Positions 28,597 through 39,552 of a DNA stretch of 64,000 nt are shown in pieces. Under the pieces are notes generated by a model. It had not been told where the DNA came from. It saw only the letters and a program-made list of their open reading frames with translations, and made no database searches. Source of the stretch: an uncultured Bermanella sp. (GTDB taxonomy: Bacteria; Pseudomonadota; Gammaproteobacteria; Pseudomonadales; Oceanobacteraceae). The DNA lies in NCBI GenBank assembly GCA_913058575.1, contig CAJXRF010000007.1:36469-100468 (forward strand), given 5' to 3'. The position numbers were made by a program, and so were the translations under genes. How positions within the stretch are numbered: the stretch's first letter is position 1; each line of letters starts with the position of its first letter.

Positions 28597-29382
28597 ATGA
28601 AACTTGCTTACTGCGTTTTATTATTGTGCTATTCACAATTGTGCAGTGCCTGTCCAGCCATCACTTTTCAAGTTGGCCCTTTTTTCTCCACAACTTTTAT
28701 CGCTAAGTATTGGCAAAATTTTGCATTAAGTATCGAGGACGAACTGGGCTGCACAGTAAATATTCAAGCCTCAAGCAGTTACGAGCATTTCTTAGACATA
28801 CTCGCGAAGCCACAAGGCGATATATTCATCACCCCCACTCACTATGTCTACGCATTACAAAGTAAAAACCTAACAGCCATATTAAAAAGTGAAAATACCG
28901 CGCAAATATACTTATTGAGCCGTCACGACATCTCTAAAGACGGCGCAAGCGTCCTAAGGGGAGACATTATCTTAGTCCCCAGCCCTTATACCCAAGCCTA
29001 TTTAGAACTACTAGAATGGCTGACAGATAACGGTCTAAAGAACAAGGTGAGCTTTGATTTCAACCATAGCCATGATTCCGCTACCCTACTGATGCTTAAA
29101 GGCAAATATAGCTCAGCGGTTGTACTGGGTAATGTCTACGAGCGGTTCCCTGACTTCATTAAGGCCAAATATCCCGCTATCAAACTACCCGCAAAAGGAG
29201 GTGCCAGCATTCTTACTAAGAGCGATGCCAGTCCAGACCTTAATCAGGCCATAATTAATTCAAAAGACAAATTAAATTTGTTGAAGTGGGCCAAGGCCCC
29301 GCCAAGCTCTCCTAGTGACGCTTTTTCTCAAGTATTTGCCAATCAACTTGAACGGTACCTAGAAGGTCAACCAAACAACTAA
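28597..29382 (+). CDS. PhnD-like periplasmic substrate-binding protein
   Basis: 261 residues with a signal peptide (about 1-19, ending SACP). The type 2 periplasmic-binding fold of phosphate/phosphonate-binding PhnD proteins shows in FQVGPFFSTTFIAKYWQNF, GDIFITPTHYVYAL and ILVPSPYTQAYLELLEWL. No permease or ATPase gene adjoins it, so it may serve as a sensor or orphan binder. Many orphan PhnD-like proteins occur next to respiratory genes; ligand unknown. Confidence 0.72.
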   Translation: MKLAYCVLLLCYSQLCSACPAITFQVGPFFSTTFIAKYWQNFALSIEDELGCTVNIQASSSYEHFLDILAKPQGDIFITPTHYVYALQSKNLTAILKSENTAQIYLLSRHDISKDGASVLRGDIILVPSPYTQAYLELLEWLTDNGLKNKVSFDFNHSHDSATLLMLKGKYSSAVVLGNVYERFPDFIKAKYPAIKLPAKGGASILTKSDASPDLNQAIINSKDKLNLLKWAKAPPSSPSDAFSQVFANQLERYLEGQPNN

Positions 29383-29597
29383 AACCATTAAATCGATCAT
29401 TATCAAAACATAAATCGATTCAGCAAATAACCAATATAGCGAAAAGCACCTTTTCTAGCGAACCATCAGCTTGTACCCTGCGTGTGCATCAAGGATAATG
29501 CGCCGCCAAATTCGGGTTAATACACTGAATAAACCCAGCTAACTCGAAGCTAGGCACCCAAAGATTTTTAAAGACTAAGCTTCACTAAGGGCGGAAA

Positions 29598-30179
29598 ATG
29601 GTCGATTACATACTGATTTTGGTTTCTACCATACTGGTAAACAATTTTGTATTAGTTCAATTTCTAGGCCTTTGCCCTTTCATGGGCGTTTCTAACAAGC
29701 TTGAAACCGCCATCGGCATGTCAGCGGCCACCACCTTCGTGTTAACACTGGCCTCACTAAGCTCGTACTTAGTATATGAATACCTGTTAGTACCATTAGA
29801 AATCACTTATTTGAAAACCATTTCTTTCATTATGGTCATTGCCGTAGTAGTAGGTTTCACTGAAATGGCCATACGAAAAACCAGCCCTCTTTTATATCGA
29901 GTTTTAGGGATCTTCTTACCCCTGATCACCACCAATTGCGCAGTACTGGGCGTTGCGTTACTGAACATTAAACGCCAAAACGATTTCATGGAATCCATAC
30001 TTTACGGTTTTGGTGCTGCCGTCGGCTTCTCTCTTGTATTGGTTTTATTTTCAGCCATGCGCGAACGCATAACCGTAAGTGACGTACCTCTTGCGTTTCA
30101 AGGCAGTGCAATTGCTATGATTACTGCTGGGCTTATGTCACTGGCCTTTCTTGGCTTTACCGGATTGGTATCTATTTAA
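29598..30179 (+). CDS. rnfA: Rnf complex subunit A
   Basis: 193 residues, six membrane segments; [27 protein letters not shown] is the family start, with the half-membrane cysteine (LGLCPF) and ITTNCAVLG. RnfA and RnfE form the inverted pair that carries a membrane 2Fe-2S centre in the Rnf ferredoxin:NAD oxidoreductase. First gene of rnfABCDGE. Same length as E. coli RsxA. Confidence 0.96.
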   Translation: MVDYILILVSTILVNNFVLVQFLGLCPFMGVSNKLETAIGMSAATTFVLTLASLSSYLVYEYLLVPLEITYLKTISFIMVIAVVVGFTEMAIRKTSPLLYRVLGIFLPLITTNCAVLGVALLNIKRQNDFMESILYGFGAAVGFSLVLVLFSAMRERITVSDVPLAFQGSAIAMITAGLMSLAFLGFTGLVSI

Positions 30180-30258
30180 TGAACGCCTCATTAATCAATC
30201 GCTTTTCTAACCCACTATTTAATTCAATTAATCACTTCGCTCAGCAAAGGGGTCGATA

Positions 30259-30834
30259 ATGGATATCATATTAATCGCCATCGCTGCCTTAGTAGCATTG
30301 GCCATTATTTTTGGCGCCATATTAGGGTTTGCAGCTATTCGCTTTAAAGTGGAAGGCAATCCGATCGTTGATCAACTCGATGCCCTATTACCTCAAACGC
30401 AATGCGGGCAATGCAGTTACCCAGGGTGCCGCCCTTACGCCCAAGCCATTGCCGATGGCGAAGAAAAAATCAACAAATGCCCACCAGGTGGCGAAGGCAC
30501 CATCGCAGCCATTGCCGACTTATTAGGGGTCGACCCAGAGCCCTTAGACGCAGAACACGGTGAAGAAAAAGAAGCCAAAATGGTGGCGGTCATTCGCGAA
30601 GATGAATGCATAGGTTGCACAAAATGCATTCAAGCATGCCCAGTTGACGCCATATTAGGGGCCGCCAAACAAATGCATACCGTCATCGCAAAAGAATGTA
30701 CCGGCTGTGATTTATGTGTTGAACCCTGCCCCGTTGATTGCATCGATATGATCCCAGTTGAAACCACCCTGCAAACTTGGCACTGGGATAAACCTCAGCA
30801 GATTATCGCTTCCGACAAGGAACACGCCGCATGA
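30259..30834 (+). CDS. rnfB: Rnf complex subunit B (ferredoxin-like)
   Basis: 191 residues. N-terminal membrane anchor (1-26), a 4Fe-4S domain [16 protein letters not shown], then two ferredoxin sets [12 protein letters not shown] and [12 protein letters not shown]. It passes electrons between the soluble ferredoxin pool and the membrane subunits. Confidence 0.96.
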   Translation: MDIILIAIAALVALAIIFGAILGFAAIRFKVEGNPIVDQLDALLPQTQCGQCSYPGCRPYAQAIADGEEKINKCPPGGEGTIAAIADLLGVDPEPLDAEHGEEKEAKMVAVIREDECIGCTKCIQACPVDAILGAAKQMHTVIAKECTGCDLCVEPCPVDCIDMIPVETTLQTWHWDKPQQIIASDKEHAA

Positions 30835-30889
30835 CTTTCCTTGGCAAACCTGCATTTTCTTTATACATCTCTAACATGGCGTTGCAAAA

Positions 30890-32830
30890 ATGAAGCAGAT
30901 TCAACTTCATGATTTCAATGGTGGCATCCACCCAAACGAAAACAAAATCCAAAGCACAACGCTTGAGATTTTAAACGCCAATATACCTGAAAAGCTCATA
31001 TTACCAATTGCACAACATATTGGTGCACCATCTAACCCCGTGGTTAAGCCAGGCGATACGGTACTTAAGGGTCAACTTATCGCACAGGGTGAAGATTTTG
31101 TTAGCTGTAATCTTCATGCACCCACATCGGGCACCATTGGTGAAATATCACTGCAACCCGTACCGCATCAGTCCAACATGACAGCGACCAGCATTGAAAT
31201 CATCACCGATGGCAAAGATAAATGGCTAGAACACAGCGGTCTTGAAAATTATTTAAATGCCGAGCCAGAACAACTGATCAAGCTTATTCAACAAGCCGGC
31301 ATTACAGGTTTGGGTGGCGCAGGCTTCCCCACCCACGTAAAAACTTCTATACCAGCCAGTAAAATTGACACCGTCATTATCAATGCTGCCGAGTGCGAGC
31401 CCTATATCACCTCCGATGACATGCTGATGCGAGAACACAGTCAGGAAGTCATTCGCGGCATTGAAATCCTGTGTCACATACTAAAGCCCAAACAGTGCCT
31501 AATAGGCATTGAAAATAACAAGCCTCAAGCCATTGAAGCACTGCAACAAGCCATCGATAAACTTGAAAGCAACGCATACCACATTCAAGTTGCAAGCATT
31601 CCCACTAAATACCCAAGTGGTGGTGAGAAACAACTAATTCAAATACTAACGGGTCAAGAAGTCCCAAATGGTGGTCTTCCAGCCGACATTGGTGTGCTCT
31701 TACAAAATGTAGGAACCGCCCACGCTATTTATCAAGCCATAGACAAAGGCGAACCGCTTATAAGTCGCATCACCACCGTCACAGGTGATGCCTGCCAGCA
31801 ACCTAGAAACTATCGCGTATTATTTGGCACCCAAGTAAAAGATCTATTGGCACAAGCCAATACCAATCTAAGCAAAGTCAGCCGCCTTGTAATGGGCGGC
31901 CCTATGATGGGCATAACCCTGCAAGACACCAATACACCTGTGGTAAAAACCACCAACTGCCTAATTGCCGCCAGCAAACATGAGCTACCGGACCCAGCTC
32001 AAGAACAAGCCTGTATTCGATGTGGCATGTGCACCCAAGCCTGCCCCGCGCAGTTATTGCCTCAACAGCTTTATTGGTTCTCTAAAAGCAGTAATCTAGA
32101 ACAAGCCAAAGCTCACAACATAGGCGATTGCATAGAGTGCGGGGCATGCTCATATGTTTGCCCAAGCAACATTCCTTTGGTGCAATATTATCGCTTTGCT
32201 AAAGGCGAAATTAGACAAGCCAATGCAGACAAACTTAAAAGCGATGGCGCTAAAAAACGTTTTGATACTCGCACCGCTCGCTTAGAGCGCGAACAAGCCG
32301 AAAAAGACGCCAAACGAAAAGCCCGCTCTGAAGCCGCAGCTAAAAAACAGGCCGAGAAAAAAGCGCAAGAAGCTGCCAATCCAACGCCTGCAGCGGATTC
32401 AAATACGGTCGCAGAAATAGACATAGCCGCTCTACAAAAAAAATTAGATGCCACCAAGCTAGGCATTGAAAAAAGCAAAACAAAATTAGCAGAGGCCATA
32501 GCCAGCGATTCTGACAAAGTAGAAATTCTGCAAGGGGCCCTTGAGAAAGCCCAAACTAAAATGAAAGACTTGGCTTTAAAAATTGCTCAAGCTAAAAAAG
32601 CCAGTAAGGCAACGCCAGAAGCAACAGACCCAGCTTCAGAAACGGATCCTTTAATAGCCCTTAAAGAAAAAGTATTGGCCGCTAAAACTCGCATGGAAAA
32701 AGCACAAGAACGTTTAAACATGGCTAAAGAGCAAAACCTAGATACGGTAGATGCACTTCAAATGGGCGTAGATAAACAAAAAGCCAAACTTGATGCCGCC
32801 CAAAAAACCCTTGAGGAAGCAAGCCAATGA
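30890..32830 (+). CDS. rnfC: Rnf complex subunit C
   Basis: 646 residues. Flavin/NAD-binding SLBB-type part ([21 protein letters not shown]) homologous to NuoF, two 4Fe-4S motifs ([24 protein letters not shown]), then from about residue 440 an alanine-lysine-glutamate coiled-coil tail with a repeated KAKLDAAQ-like unit. Such long variable tails are usual in gammaproteobacterial RnfC. Site of NADH interaction. Overlaps rnfD by 4 bases. Confidence 0.96.
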   Translation: MKQIQLHDFNGGIHPNENKIQSTTLEILNANIPEKLILPIAQHIGAPSNPVVKPGDTVLKGQLIAQGEDFVSCNLHAPTSGTIGEISLQPVPHQSNMTATSIEIITDGKDKWLEHSGLENYLNAEPEQLIKLIQQAGITGLGGAGFPTHVKTSIPASKIDTVIINAAECEPYITSDDMLMREHSQEVIRGIEILCHILKPKQCLIGIENNKPQAIEALQQAIDKLESNAYHIQVASIPTKYPSGGEKQLIQILTGQEVPNGGLPADIGVLLQNVGTAHAIYQAIDKGEPLISRITTVTGDACQQPRNYRVLFGTQVKDLLAQANTNLSKVSRLVMGGPMMGITLQDTNTPVVKTTNCLIAASKHELPDPAQEQACIRCGMCTQACPAQLLPQQLYWFSKSSNLEQAKAHNIGDCIECGACSYVCPSNIPLVQYYRFAKGEIRQANADKLKSDGAKKRFDTRTARLEREQAEKDAKRKARSEAAAKKQAEKKAQEAANPTPAADSNTVAEIDIAALQKKLDATKLGIEKSKTKLAEAIASDSDKVEILQGALEKAQTKMKDLALKIAQAKKASKATPEATDPASETDPLIALKEKVLAAKTRMEKAQERLNMAKEQNLDTVDALQMGVDKQKAKLDAAQKTLEEASQ

Positions 32831-33882
32831 AATTTTTAAATATAAGCTCGCCTCATGCCACCCGTGCTGGTAATACCGGTAATGTCATGCGCCGTGTTAT
32901 TCTGGCCACCATTCCTGGCATCATCGCCCTTACCTATTTCTTTGGGCCCGGGCATTTAATTCAAATAGCCCTAGCAACCTGTGTGGCGCTTGTCTGCGAG
33001 GCTGCGGTTTTAAAACTACGCCACAAACCTATTCTATTTAACCTAATGGATTACAGTGCAGTGCTAACCGCGGTACTGTTAGCACTTTCCTTGCCCCCCT
33101 ACGCGCCATTCTGGGTCACCATAGTGGCCACTTCGTTTGCCATTATTGTGGCCAAGCAATTATATGGCGGCCTAGGGCAAAACCCCTTTAACCCCGCGAT
33201 GATTGGATTCGCTTTGGTATTAGTTAGCTTCCCTGTGGCCATGACCACCTCCTGGAGCGCACCCAGTGAGCTACTGGAAAATGGCATTAGCTTTGGGCAA
33301 GCACTTGAATTAATTTTCTCATCACGAGAAACCATTGATGCCTACACCATGGCCACCCCATTAGATGTATACAAGCACCAAGTGGGCATAGAAACCGCCA
33401 ACGAAATCTTAGCCAATCCTATCTTCACCGACACCAGCAGCCCAGCCACCGCCACAGGCTGGATTTGGGTAAATCTTGCCTTCCTAGCAGGAGGGTTATT
33501 CATGTTATTTAAAGGCTTATTTACCTGGCATATTCCAGTTTCATTGTTAGGTACAATGGGTCTATTAAGCTTATTTATCGGTTGGGACAGCGATCAATAT
33601 GTGCCTTTAAGCTTACACATGCTGGCAGGTGCTACCATGCTAGGGGCCTTTTTCATCGCCACCGACCCCGTTACGGCTTCTACCACACCACTGGGCAAAA
33701 TTATCTATGGTGGCGGCATTGGTATTTTAATTTACGTAATACGAACCTGGGGCAGCTACCCAGATGCAGTGGCCTTCGCCGTATTGCTCATGAATTTTGC
33801 CGCACCCTTTATCGACCAATACACCCAGCCCCGCACGTATGGCCACAAAACAGCCACCCGCGGTTTAGCCAAAAAAGATTAA
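32827..33882 (+). CDS. rnfD: Rnf complex subunit D
   Basis: 351 residues, about ten membrane segments. [29 protein letters not shown] is the family start; the TMATPLD block carries the threonine to which FMN is covalently bound, and [12 protein letters not shown] is conserved. Ion-translocating membrane subunit. ATG overlaps the rnfC stop. Confidence 0.95.
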   Translation: MKFLNISSPHATRAGNTGNVMRRVILATIPGIIALTYFFGPGHLIQIALATCVALVCEAAVLKLRHKPILFNLMDYSAVLTAVLLALSLPPYAPFWVTIVATSFAIIVAKQLYGGLGQNPFNPAMIGFALVLVSFPVAMTTSWSAPSELLENGISFGQALELIFSSRETIDAYTMATPLDVYKHQVGIETANEILANPIFTDTSSPATATGWIWVNLAFLAGGLFMLFKGLFTWHIPVSLLGTMGLLSLFIGWDSDQYVPLSLHMLAGATMLGAFFIATDPVTASTTPLGKIIYGGGIGILIYVIRTWGSYPDAVAFAVLLMNFAAPFIDQYTQPRTYGHKTATRGLAKKD

Positions 33883-33891
33883 GGGGTTCAT

Positions 33892-34620
33892 ATGGATAAT
33901 CAAGACACACAAGAAGTAGAAACTGAAGTCACCATTACACAATCGGTTGTAAAGAACGCCGGCGGCCTTGCGCTTTTTGCTTTTATTACCGCAGGCGTGA
34001 TTGCCATGGTGCAACTTTTTACCAGCGATCAAATTGCCGAAAATATTGCCCTTGCCCAAGCCAAAGCACTTTACGAAATCGTGCCCCAAACCCAAGTGGA
34101 CAATGACCTATTGGCCACCACACTAAACCTTTCAAGTATTAACAACGATCCAGCCATGAACACGCAATTGCTGGGCGAATTTGACGAAGACGTCTACGCG
34201 CACATTGCCATTAAAGACAACCAAGTACGCAGTTTTATCTTCCCCTCCATGACCAAACATGGTTACACCACAGACATTCACCTTCTAGTGGGCATAAACA
34301 TAGACGGCACCGTGGCCGGTGTACGCATCGTCGACCATAAAGAAACCCCTGGGCTGGGTGATAAAATTGAACTTAAAAAATCCAACTGGGTGTTAGACTT
34401 TAATGGTAAGTCTCTTACCGTACCCTCTTATGAGAATTGGAAAGTGAAAAAAGACGGCGGCGAGTTTGATCAGTTCACTGGCGCCACCATTACCCCTCGC
34501 GCCATTGTCGCGGCCGTTAAAGGGGCGCTAGATTTTTTCGAAAACCATAAAGAGCAACTACTCAAGCAAGCCAACACCCTTATTCAAAATAACGACACTT
34601 CCTTAAAGGTGAAATCATGA
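33892..34620 (+). CDS. rnfG: Rnf complex subunit G
   Basis: 242 residues, one N-terminal membrane segment (about 21-41) and a periplasmic FMN-binding domain. The flavinylation motif is [22 protein letters not shown] is conserved. Overlaps rnfE by 4 bases. FMN attachment needs ApbE, not present here. Confidence 0.95.
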   Translation: MDNQDTQEVETEVTITQSVVKNAGGLALFAFITAGVIAMVQLFTSDQIAENIALAQAKALYEIVPQTQVDNDLLATTLNLSSINNDPAMNTQLLGEFDEDVYAHIAIKDNQVRSFIFPSMTKHGYTTDIHLLVGINIDGTVAGVRIVDHKETPGLGDKIELKKSNWVLDFNGKSLTVPSYENWKVKKDGGEFDQFTGATITPRAIVAAVKGALDFFENHKEQLLKQANTLIQNNDTSLKVKS

Positions 34621-35330
34621 GCACAAAATCTTTAAGTGAAATAAGCAAAGATGGCTTATGGGGAAACAATCCCGCTCTGGTTCAGCTATTGGGTCTGTGC
34701 CCACTTCTGGCAGTCACCGGTACCGTAGTAAATGCTTTGGGGTTGGCCTTGGCCACCATGTTAGTGTTGGTCGGTTCAAATTGCGCGGTATCCATGGTGC
34801 GCAACTATGTACCTGATGCCGTTCGCTTACCGGCATTTGTGATGATTATCGCCTCCTACGTAACGTGCACAGAATTACTGATGCAAGCTTACACTTACGA
34901 GCTGTACACAGTATTGGGAATATTCATTCCTCTTATCGTCACCAACTGCGTTATTCTTGGGCGCGCGGAAGCCTTCGCCGCTAAAAACCCCATACTGCCT
35001 GCAGTCATGGACGGCTTTATGATGTCACTGGGATTCATGGTAGTACTTATTCTGTTAGGTGCACTAAGGGAAATCATCGGGCAAGGTACCCTGTTTTCAA
35101 ACATGGACTTATTATTTGGGCAAAGCGCGAAAGATTGGCAAATTAATATTTTTAATGATTACCCAAATTTTCTTTTTGCTATTTTACCCCCTGGTGCATT
35201 TGTCGGAATGGGACTATTAATAGCAGCTAAAAATATTATTGATGCTCGTATTAAGGCCAACCAAGACCGACAAAAAACAGCGGCGGTCAGTGGCTCTAAA
35301 CGTGTGCGTGTTACCGGTAAAATAAGCTAA
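34617..35330 (+). CDS. rnfE: Rnf complex subunit E
   Basis: 237 residues, partner of RnfA with the same fold: [25 protein letters not shown] and [15 protein letters not shown]. Last subunit gene; in many gammaproteobacteria the complex also reduces the SoxR sensor (Rsx), but no soxR lies here. nth follows after about 90 bases, as in E. coli. Confidence 0.95.
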   Translation: MSTKSLSEISKDGLWGNNPALVQLLGLCPLLAVTGTVVNALGLALATMLVLVGSNCAVSMVRNYVPDAVRLPAFVMIIASYVTCTELLMQAYTYELYTVLGIFIPLIVTNCVILGRAEAFAAKNPILPAVMDGFMMSLGFMVVLILLGALREIIGQGTLFSNMDLLFGQSAKDWQINIFNDYPNFLFAILPPGAFVGMGLLIAAKNIIDARIKANQDRQKTAAVSGSKRVRVTGKIS

Positions 35331-35421
35331 GCATTCTACCGTCATGCAGCCTAAATACATGGGCCAGTTTGTTCTGGCCCACTTTCAATAAGTCAAACCT
35401 CTTCATTATGAATAAAGAGAC

Positions 35422-36057
35422 ATGAATAAAGAAATACGCACTCAGATATTTACACGCCTAAGAGATGAAAATCCCCACCCCAAAACTGAACTTAATTACA
35501 ATTCACCGTTTGAATTATTAGTGGCCGTCACATTATCAGCTCAAGCCACCGATGTAAGTGTCAACAAAGCCACTGACAAACTTTTCCCAATTGCCAACAC
35601 CCCCGAAAAAATATTCGCGCTGGGCATTGAAGGTTTAAAGAAATACATAAAAACCATTGGCCTCTTTAATGGCAAAGCCAAAAACGTTAACCAAATGTGC
35701 TCGATATTAATTAATGAACACAACAGTGTCGTTCCACAAACCCGTGAAGAACTTGAAGCGTTACCTGGAGTGGGCAGAAAAACCGCCAACGTAGTACTGA
35801 ACACAGCATTTGGTCAGCCGGTCATGGCGGTTGATACTCACATTTTCAGAATGGGCAATCGCACAAAAATAGCACCCGGCAAAAATGTACTGGAAGTAGA
35901 AAAGCGCTTAGTAAGAAATATTCCCAAAGAGTTTTTATTGGATGCCCACCACTGGCTCATTCTTCATGGGCGTTACGTCTGCACGGCTCGCAAACCTAAA
36001 TGTGGAAGCTGCTTGATTGAAGACCTTTGTGAATACAATAAAAAAGAAATTGATTAA
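35422..36057 (+). CDS. nth: endonuclease III
   Basis: 211 residues. Removes oxidised pyrimidines and cuts the abasic site. Helix-hairpin-helix LEALPGVGRKTANVV carries the catalytic lysine; the catalytic aspartate is in AVDTHIFR; the 4Fe-4S site is CTARKPKCGSCLIEDLC. The rnf-nth linkage is conserved. Confidence 0.97.
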   Translation: MNKEIRTQIFTRLRDENPHPKTELNYNSPFELLVAVTLSAQATDVSVNKATDKLFPIANTPEKIFALGIEGLKKYIKTIGLFNGKAKNVNQMCSILINEHNSVVPQTREELEALPGVGRKTANVVLNTAFGQPVMAVDTHIFRMGNRTKIAPGKNVLEVEKRLVRNIPKEFLLDAHHWLILHGRYVCTARKPKCGSCLIEDLCEYNKKEID

Positions 36058-36126
36058 CGCCACTCATCTTACATTGAATAATTAAATGCATGTATGGGCA
36101 AGTCCATACCCTAAAGGAATTAACCC

Positions 36127-36513
36127 GTGCGCATATTGCATACCATGTTACGTGTTGTGGATTTAACTCAATCCATCGACTTTTACCAAAATGTTTTAGG
36201 CATGTCTCTGTTGCGCCAAAGGGATAACGAACAATACCGCTACACTCTGGCTTTTCTTGGCTATGGCGATGAAGCCTGTGAAGCGGTTATAGAGCTTACC
36301 CATAACTGGGACACCACCGAATATCAGCTAGGCGATGCTTACGGCCACATTGCCATTGGCTGTGACGATATTTATAAAACCTGTGAAAACATCTCACAAG
36401 CAGGAGGCACCATTACTCGACCTCCTGGTCCCGTTAAAGGTGGCACCTCTGAAATAGCCTTTATTAAAGACCCCGATGGCTACACCATCGAACTGATTCA
36501 AAACAAGCGGTAA
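36127..36513 (+). CDS. gloA: lactoylglutathione lyase (glyoxalase I)
   Basis: 128 residues, GTG start. Isomerises the methylglyoxal-glutathione hemithioacetal. [29 protein letters not shown], then [10 protein letters not shown] and [14 protein letters not shown] show the metal ligands of the vicinal-oxygen-chelate fold. The short form without the extra loop suggests the nickel type. Confidence 0.95.
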   Translation: MRILHTMLRVVDLTQSIDFYQNVLGMSLLRQRDNEQYRYTLAFLGYGDEACEAVIELTHNWDTTEYQLGDAYGHIAIGCDDIYKTCENISQAGGTITRPPGPVKGGTSEIAFIKDPDGYTIELIQNKR

Positions 36514-36643
36514 TTAAAAACTCCCACAATGATTAAATCAGCACTTATCTGACTGATTTAGTCGGGTTTTATTGTCTCAAACCACCCTATAAGCTAATAT
36601 GGCGCACTTTATTTTAGCGCGTCATTAAGACAAAGATATTCCT

Positions 36644-37597
36644 ATGAGCGAAAAGCGCCTAACAGAAATGCCCGATGTGGCATCAAGCCAAGCACCGCAA
36701 ATTAACGGCACTCTTAATTGGGTGGGCATGAATCGCATCGCCTTACCGTTAACTGTACGAGACAGTGATCTAGGTGACAGTCACGTCACCGCCTTTGTGC
36801 AAAGCTACGTAAACCTTAAAAATCCAGACGTTAAAGGCATTCATATGTCGCGTCTTTATTTATTGCTTTCAGAATTCTCTGACAGCCAAATTTTGAGCGC
36901 CGCTAATCTTCGCGAGTTTTTAGCGCACATGCTCGATAGCCATAACGATATCAGCGATCAAGCCAGCGTTAATTTTGAATTCGAATACGTTATTAAACGA
37001 AAGGCCCTAAAAAGCCAGTTCTCTGGCTGGAAAGATTACCCAACTCAAATCAAGGCCACATTAAAAGACGGCAAAGTGTCTTTAGAGTTAGGCATAGATG
37101 TGACTTATTCCTCTACCTGCCCATGCTCAGCAGCCCTTGCTCGCCAATTAATTCAAGAAGCTTTCCACAAAGATTTTGAAGGCAAAGAACAGATTAACCG
37201 TGACGAAGTAGAATCATGGCTTAGAAGTGACAAAGGAACATTTGCCACCCCTCACAGCCAGCGCAGCACCGCGAAAATTTGGGTCAAACTCAATGACAAT
37301 CTCGATGACTTCCCCATCACTGAGGTGATTGGTGTCATTGAAGATGCATTGCAAACCCCAGTTCAAACTGCGGTTAAACGTGAAGACGAGCAAGAATTTG
37401 CCCGCTTGAATGGTCACAACCTGATGTTTTGCGAAGACGCAGCCCGTCGGGTGAAAAACGCCCTGAATCACCATGAAAGCATGTTTAAAGACTTTTGGTT
37501 GCGAATTGAGCACCTTGAAAGCCTACATGCCCATGACGCTGTTGCCATTACCACTAAAGGCATAATCGAAGGCTACGAGCCGCTTCTTACTCGCTAG
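36644..37597 (+). CDS. folE2: GTP cyclohydrolase FolE2 (type IB)
   Basis: 317 residues. Converts GTP to 7,8-dihydroneopterin triphosphate, the entry to folate and queuosine. The tunnelling-fold signature includes SSTCPCSAAL with the metal/catalytic cysteine and ATPHSQRSTAKI; CEDAARRVKNAL follows. FolE2 works with metals other than zinc, so it often replaces FolE under zinc shortage. No Zur operator was recognised upstream. Next on the same strand: a PTPS-like protein and HisI. Confidence 0.94.
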   Translation: MSEKRLTEMPDVASSQAPQINGTLNWVGMNRIALPLTVRDSDLGDSHVTAFVQSYVNLKNPDVKGIHMSRLYLLLSEFSDSQILSAANLREFLAHMLDSHNDISDQASVNFEFEYVIKRKALKSQFSGWKDYPTQIKATLKDGKVSLELGIDVTYSSTCPCSAALARQLIQEAFHKDFEGKEQINRDEVESWLRSDKGTFATPHSQRSTAKIWVKLNDNLDDFPITEVIGVIEDALQTPVQTAVKREDEQEFARLNGHNLMFCEDAARRVKNALNHHESMFKDFWLRIEHLESLHAHDAVAITTKGIIEGYEPLLTR

Positions 37598-37610
37598 CCC
37601 CTAAGTCACT

Positions 37611-37639
37611 CTTAGTAAGCGACTTTCAAGCTTACTAAG
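37611..37639. terminator. 10-bp hairpin after folE2
   Basis: CTTAGTAAGC / GCTTACTAAG with a 9-base loop 14 bases after the stop. No T run follows, so it may stabilise or only partly terminate. Confidence 0.5.
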
Positions 37640-37834
37640 ACGGGCCCATTGGCCTAATTAAAACCCTGTCTTGGTTTTCAAAAGCCATCTACAATGATAA
37701 TTGATAGCCCTACAGGGCAGCAGTACCGCAGCACTTTTAACAGCAATGCACGTCTAGCAACATACTTTGCTTAACTGAGCACCGATACGTGCCGCAGCTA
37801 AACTTAACTAAAATTCTTTATATGAGTACACCGG

Positions 37835-38680
37835 GTGAAACTGTTTGTTGAAAACCTAAATAATGTCGATGTATCACTGCTTGACCTTAACCGAGGCCTA
37901 GTGGGTGAATCTTGGCTGGCTGGATTAATGCTGACCGGTAATTTAGACGAGCAAAGCATGATTTGTGATTTTGGCATTGTAAAACGCAATGTTAAAAACT
38001 GGCTTGACGAATACATTGACCACCGATTGGTGGTGCCCACTCAAATGCCCGGCATGCACATCACCCATCACGATGAATTGATGACCGTGAAATTCCCCCA
38101 CCCTTTAGGTGGTGAATTCATTTGCAGCGCCCCAAAAGAAGCATTCTGCCTCATTGAAACCCCAGAGATCAGTCCAAGCAGTGTTTCAAAGTGGCTTGAA
38201 GGGCAACTTGAAAACATCGTGCCGGGGGATATTTCAGGACTTAGAGTAAGCCTAAACACCGAACTCATTGGCGGTGCTTTTTACCAGTACAGTCACGGCC
38301 TTAAAAAACACGACGGCAACTGCCAGCGCATTGCCCATGGCCACCGCAGCAAAATTGAAATATTCATAGATGGCGCCCGCCAGCCCGAACTTGAAAAAAA
38401 CTGGGCCAAAAGCTGGAAAGACATTTATGTGGGCAGCCAAGAAGACTTGCACAATGAACTGACCATTGAAGGCGTAGAACATAAGCATTACCGCTATACC
38501 GCCCCACAAGGTCAGTTCAGCCTGACGCTTCCCAGCAAAGCTTGTTACGACCTAAATACCGACACCACCGTTGAGCAAATTGCCAACCATATTGCCAAGG
38601 TACTACTAGAGTCAGGACACAGCGTAACCGTTAAAGCCTTTGAAGGTGTGGGCAAAGGGGCCGTGGCCACCTATGAGTGA
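37835..38680 (+). CDS. double-length 6-pyruvoyltetrahydropterin synthase/QueD-like protein
   Basis: 281 residues, about twice QueD (120), with GTG start. N-terminal part begins KLFVENLNNVDVSLLDLNRGLVGESWL; the C-terminal part has CQRIAHGHRSKIEIFIDG, the catalytic cysteine and zinc histidines, and ends with the ...VTVKAFEGVGKGA strand. The Cys-to-HGH spacing is four residues, against three in QueD and five in animal PTPS, so the exact reaction (carboxy-tetrahydropterin, pyruvoyl-tetrahydropterin or other) is unclear. Placed after folE2, which would supply its substrate; overlaps hisI by 8 bases. Confidence 0.82.
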   Translation: MKLFVENLNNVDVSLLDLNRGLVGESWLAGLMLTGNLDEQSMICDFGIVKRNVKNWLDEYIDHRLVVPTQMPGMHITHHDELMTVKFPHPLGGEFICSAPKEAFCLIETPEISPSSVSKWLEGQLENIVPGDISGLRVSLNTELIGGAFYQYSHGLKKHDGNCQRIAHGHRSKIEIFIDGARQPELEKNWAKSWKDIYVGSQEDLHNELTIEGVEHKHYRYTAPQGQFSLTLPSKACYDLNTDTTVEQIANHIAKVLLESGHSVTVKAFEGVGKGAVATYE

Positions 38681-39113
38681 TTTTTACAAAGACCTAGAAG
38701 GGCAATCTAAAGGCAATCAATCATCCTTAAATGACGCACTTAGCGGGCTTAAATTTAACAATGACGGCCTAATTCCAGCCATTGCCCAGCAACACGATAC
38801 GGGCGAAGTCCTCATGATGGCTTGGATGAATCGTGCCGCCATTGAAGAAACCCTACAAACCACTCAAGTGTGTTATTGGTCTCGCTCACGCAACAATTAC
38901 TGGCGCAAAGGGGAAAGCTCGGGCAATCAGCAAAAGCTGGTCTCCATGAGCACCGATTGCGACGGAGACACCCTACTTTTAAAAGTTAATCAGCTCGGCG
39001 CAGCCTGTCATACCGGCCGGCGCGATTGCTTCTACAATGAGATCAAACCAACAGGGCTCACGATTTCCAGCGACCCTATTCAAGACCCTAATCAACTATA
39101 TTCAAAGAGCTAG
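38673..39113 (+). CDS. hisI: phosphoribosyl-AMP cyclohydrolase
   Basis: 146 residues from ATG 38673 (the track GTG start lies inside the previous gene). Third step of histidine synthesis. GEVLMMAWMNRAAIEETL, CYWSRSRNNYWRKGESSGN, the metal site DCDGD and ACHTGRRDCF with the zinc cysteines are all present. No other his gene adjoins it. The 8-base overlap with the PTPS-like gene means coupled translation. Could be the main enzyme or a second, stress-induced copy. Confidence 0.93.
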   Translation: MSDFYKDLEGQSKGNQSSLNDALSGLKFNNDGLIPAIAQQHDTGEVLMMAWMNRAAIEETLQTTQVCYWSRSRNNYWRKGESSGNQQKLVSMSTDCDGDTLLLKVNQLGAACHTGRRDCFYNEIKPTGLTISSDPIQDPNQLYSKS

Positions 39114-39115
39114 AT

Positions 39116-39436
39116 TTGAGACAACTCACCACCAAAGCGCAAAAGCGTGAAGCACTAGACAAGGAGATGGAAAAGTACCTTGCTAAGGGTGGTGAAGTAC
39201 TGCATGTGGAACAAGGTCAAAGTGGCCTTGAAAATCCTACTCAGGCCATGCTGCCGGTACTTTTTAACGAAAAAGTCGGCACCCGCACAGACGCTAGAAG
39301 CGTCCTTAAAAAAATGGATGCCCGCAACAAAAAGCCCAAAAAGCCTGTACATACGCCCCGCCCCAAACAAAAAAAGAAAATGCCTGTTTACGATGATTTT
39401 GGCGAAGTATTACGCTGGGTATGGGCAGAAGAATAA
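39116..39436 (+). CDS. small basic hypothetical protein
   Basis: 106 residues, TTG start two bases after hisI. Begins RQLTTKAQKREALDKEMEKYLAKGGEVLHVEQGQSG and has a lysine-rich middle (ARNKKPKKP, KQKKKMP) before a conserved-looking aromatic end DDFGEVLRWVWAEE. Highly basic, so nucleic-acid or ribosome association is possible. I do not recognise the family. Last gene of the PTPS-hisI set. Confidence 0.6.
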   Translation: MRQLTTKAQKREALDKEMEKYLAKGGEVLHVEQGQSGLENPTQAMLPVLFNEKVGTRTDARSVLKKMDARNKKPKKPVHTPRPKQKKKMPVYDDFGEVLRWVWAEE

Positions 39437-39552
39437 CCCCTCTTACTATTCCAATTTAACCAGTTAGCCTAAAAGCACATAACTGGTTACTATTTGCACA
39501 TCCCAACAATCCTGACTTTACTTATCAATACGTACTTTCAGGAGAAACTACC

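Noticed and set aside
36514-36643. Zur operator upstream of folE2
   Set aside because: Looked for the TGTTATA-type palindrome typical of gammaproteobacterial Zur sites; none found.
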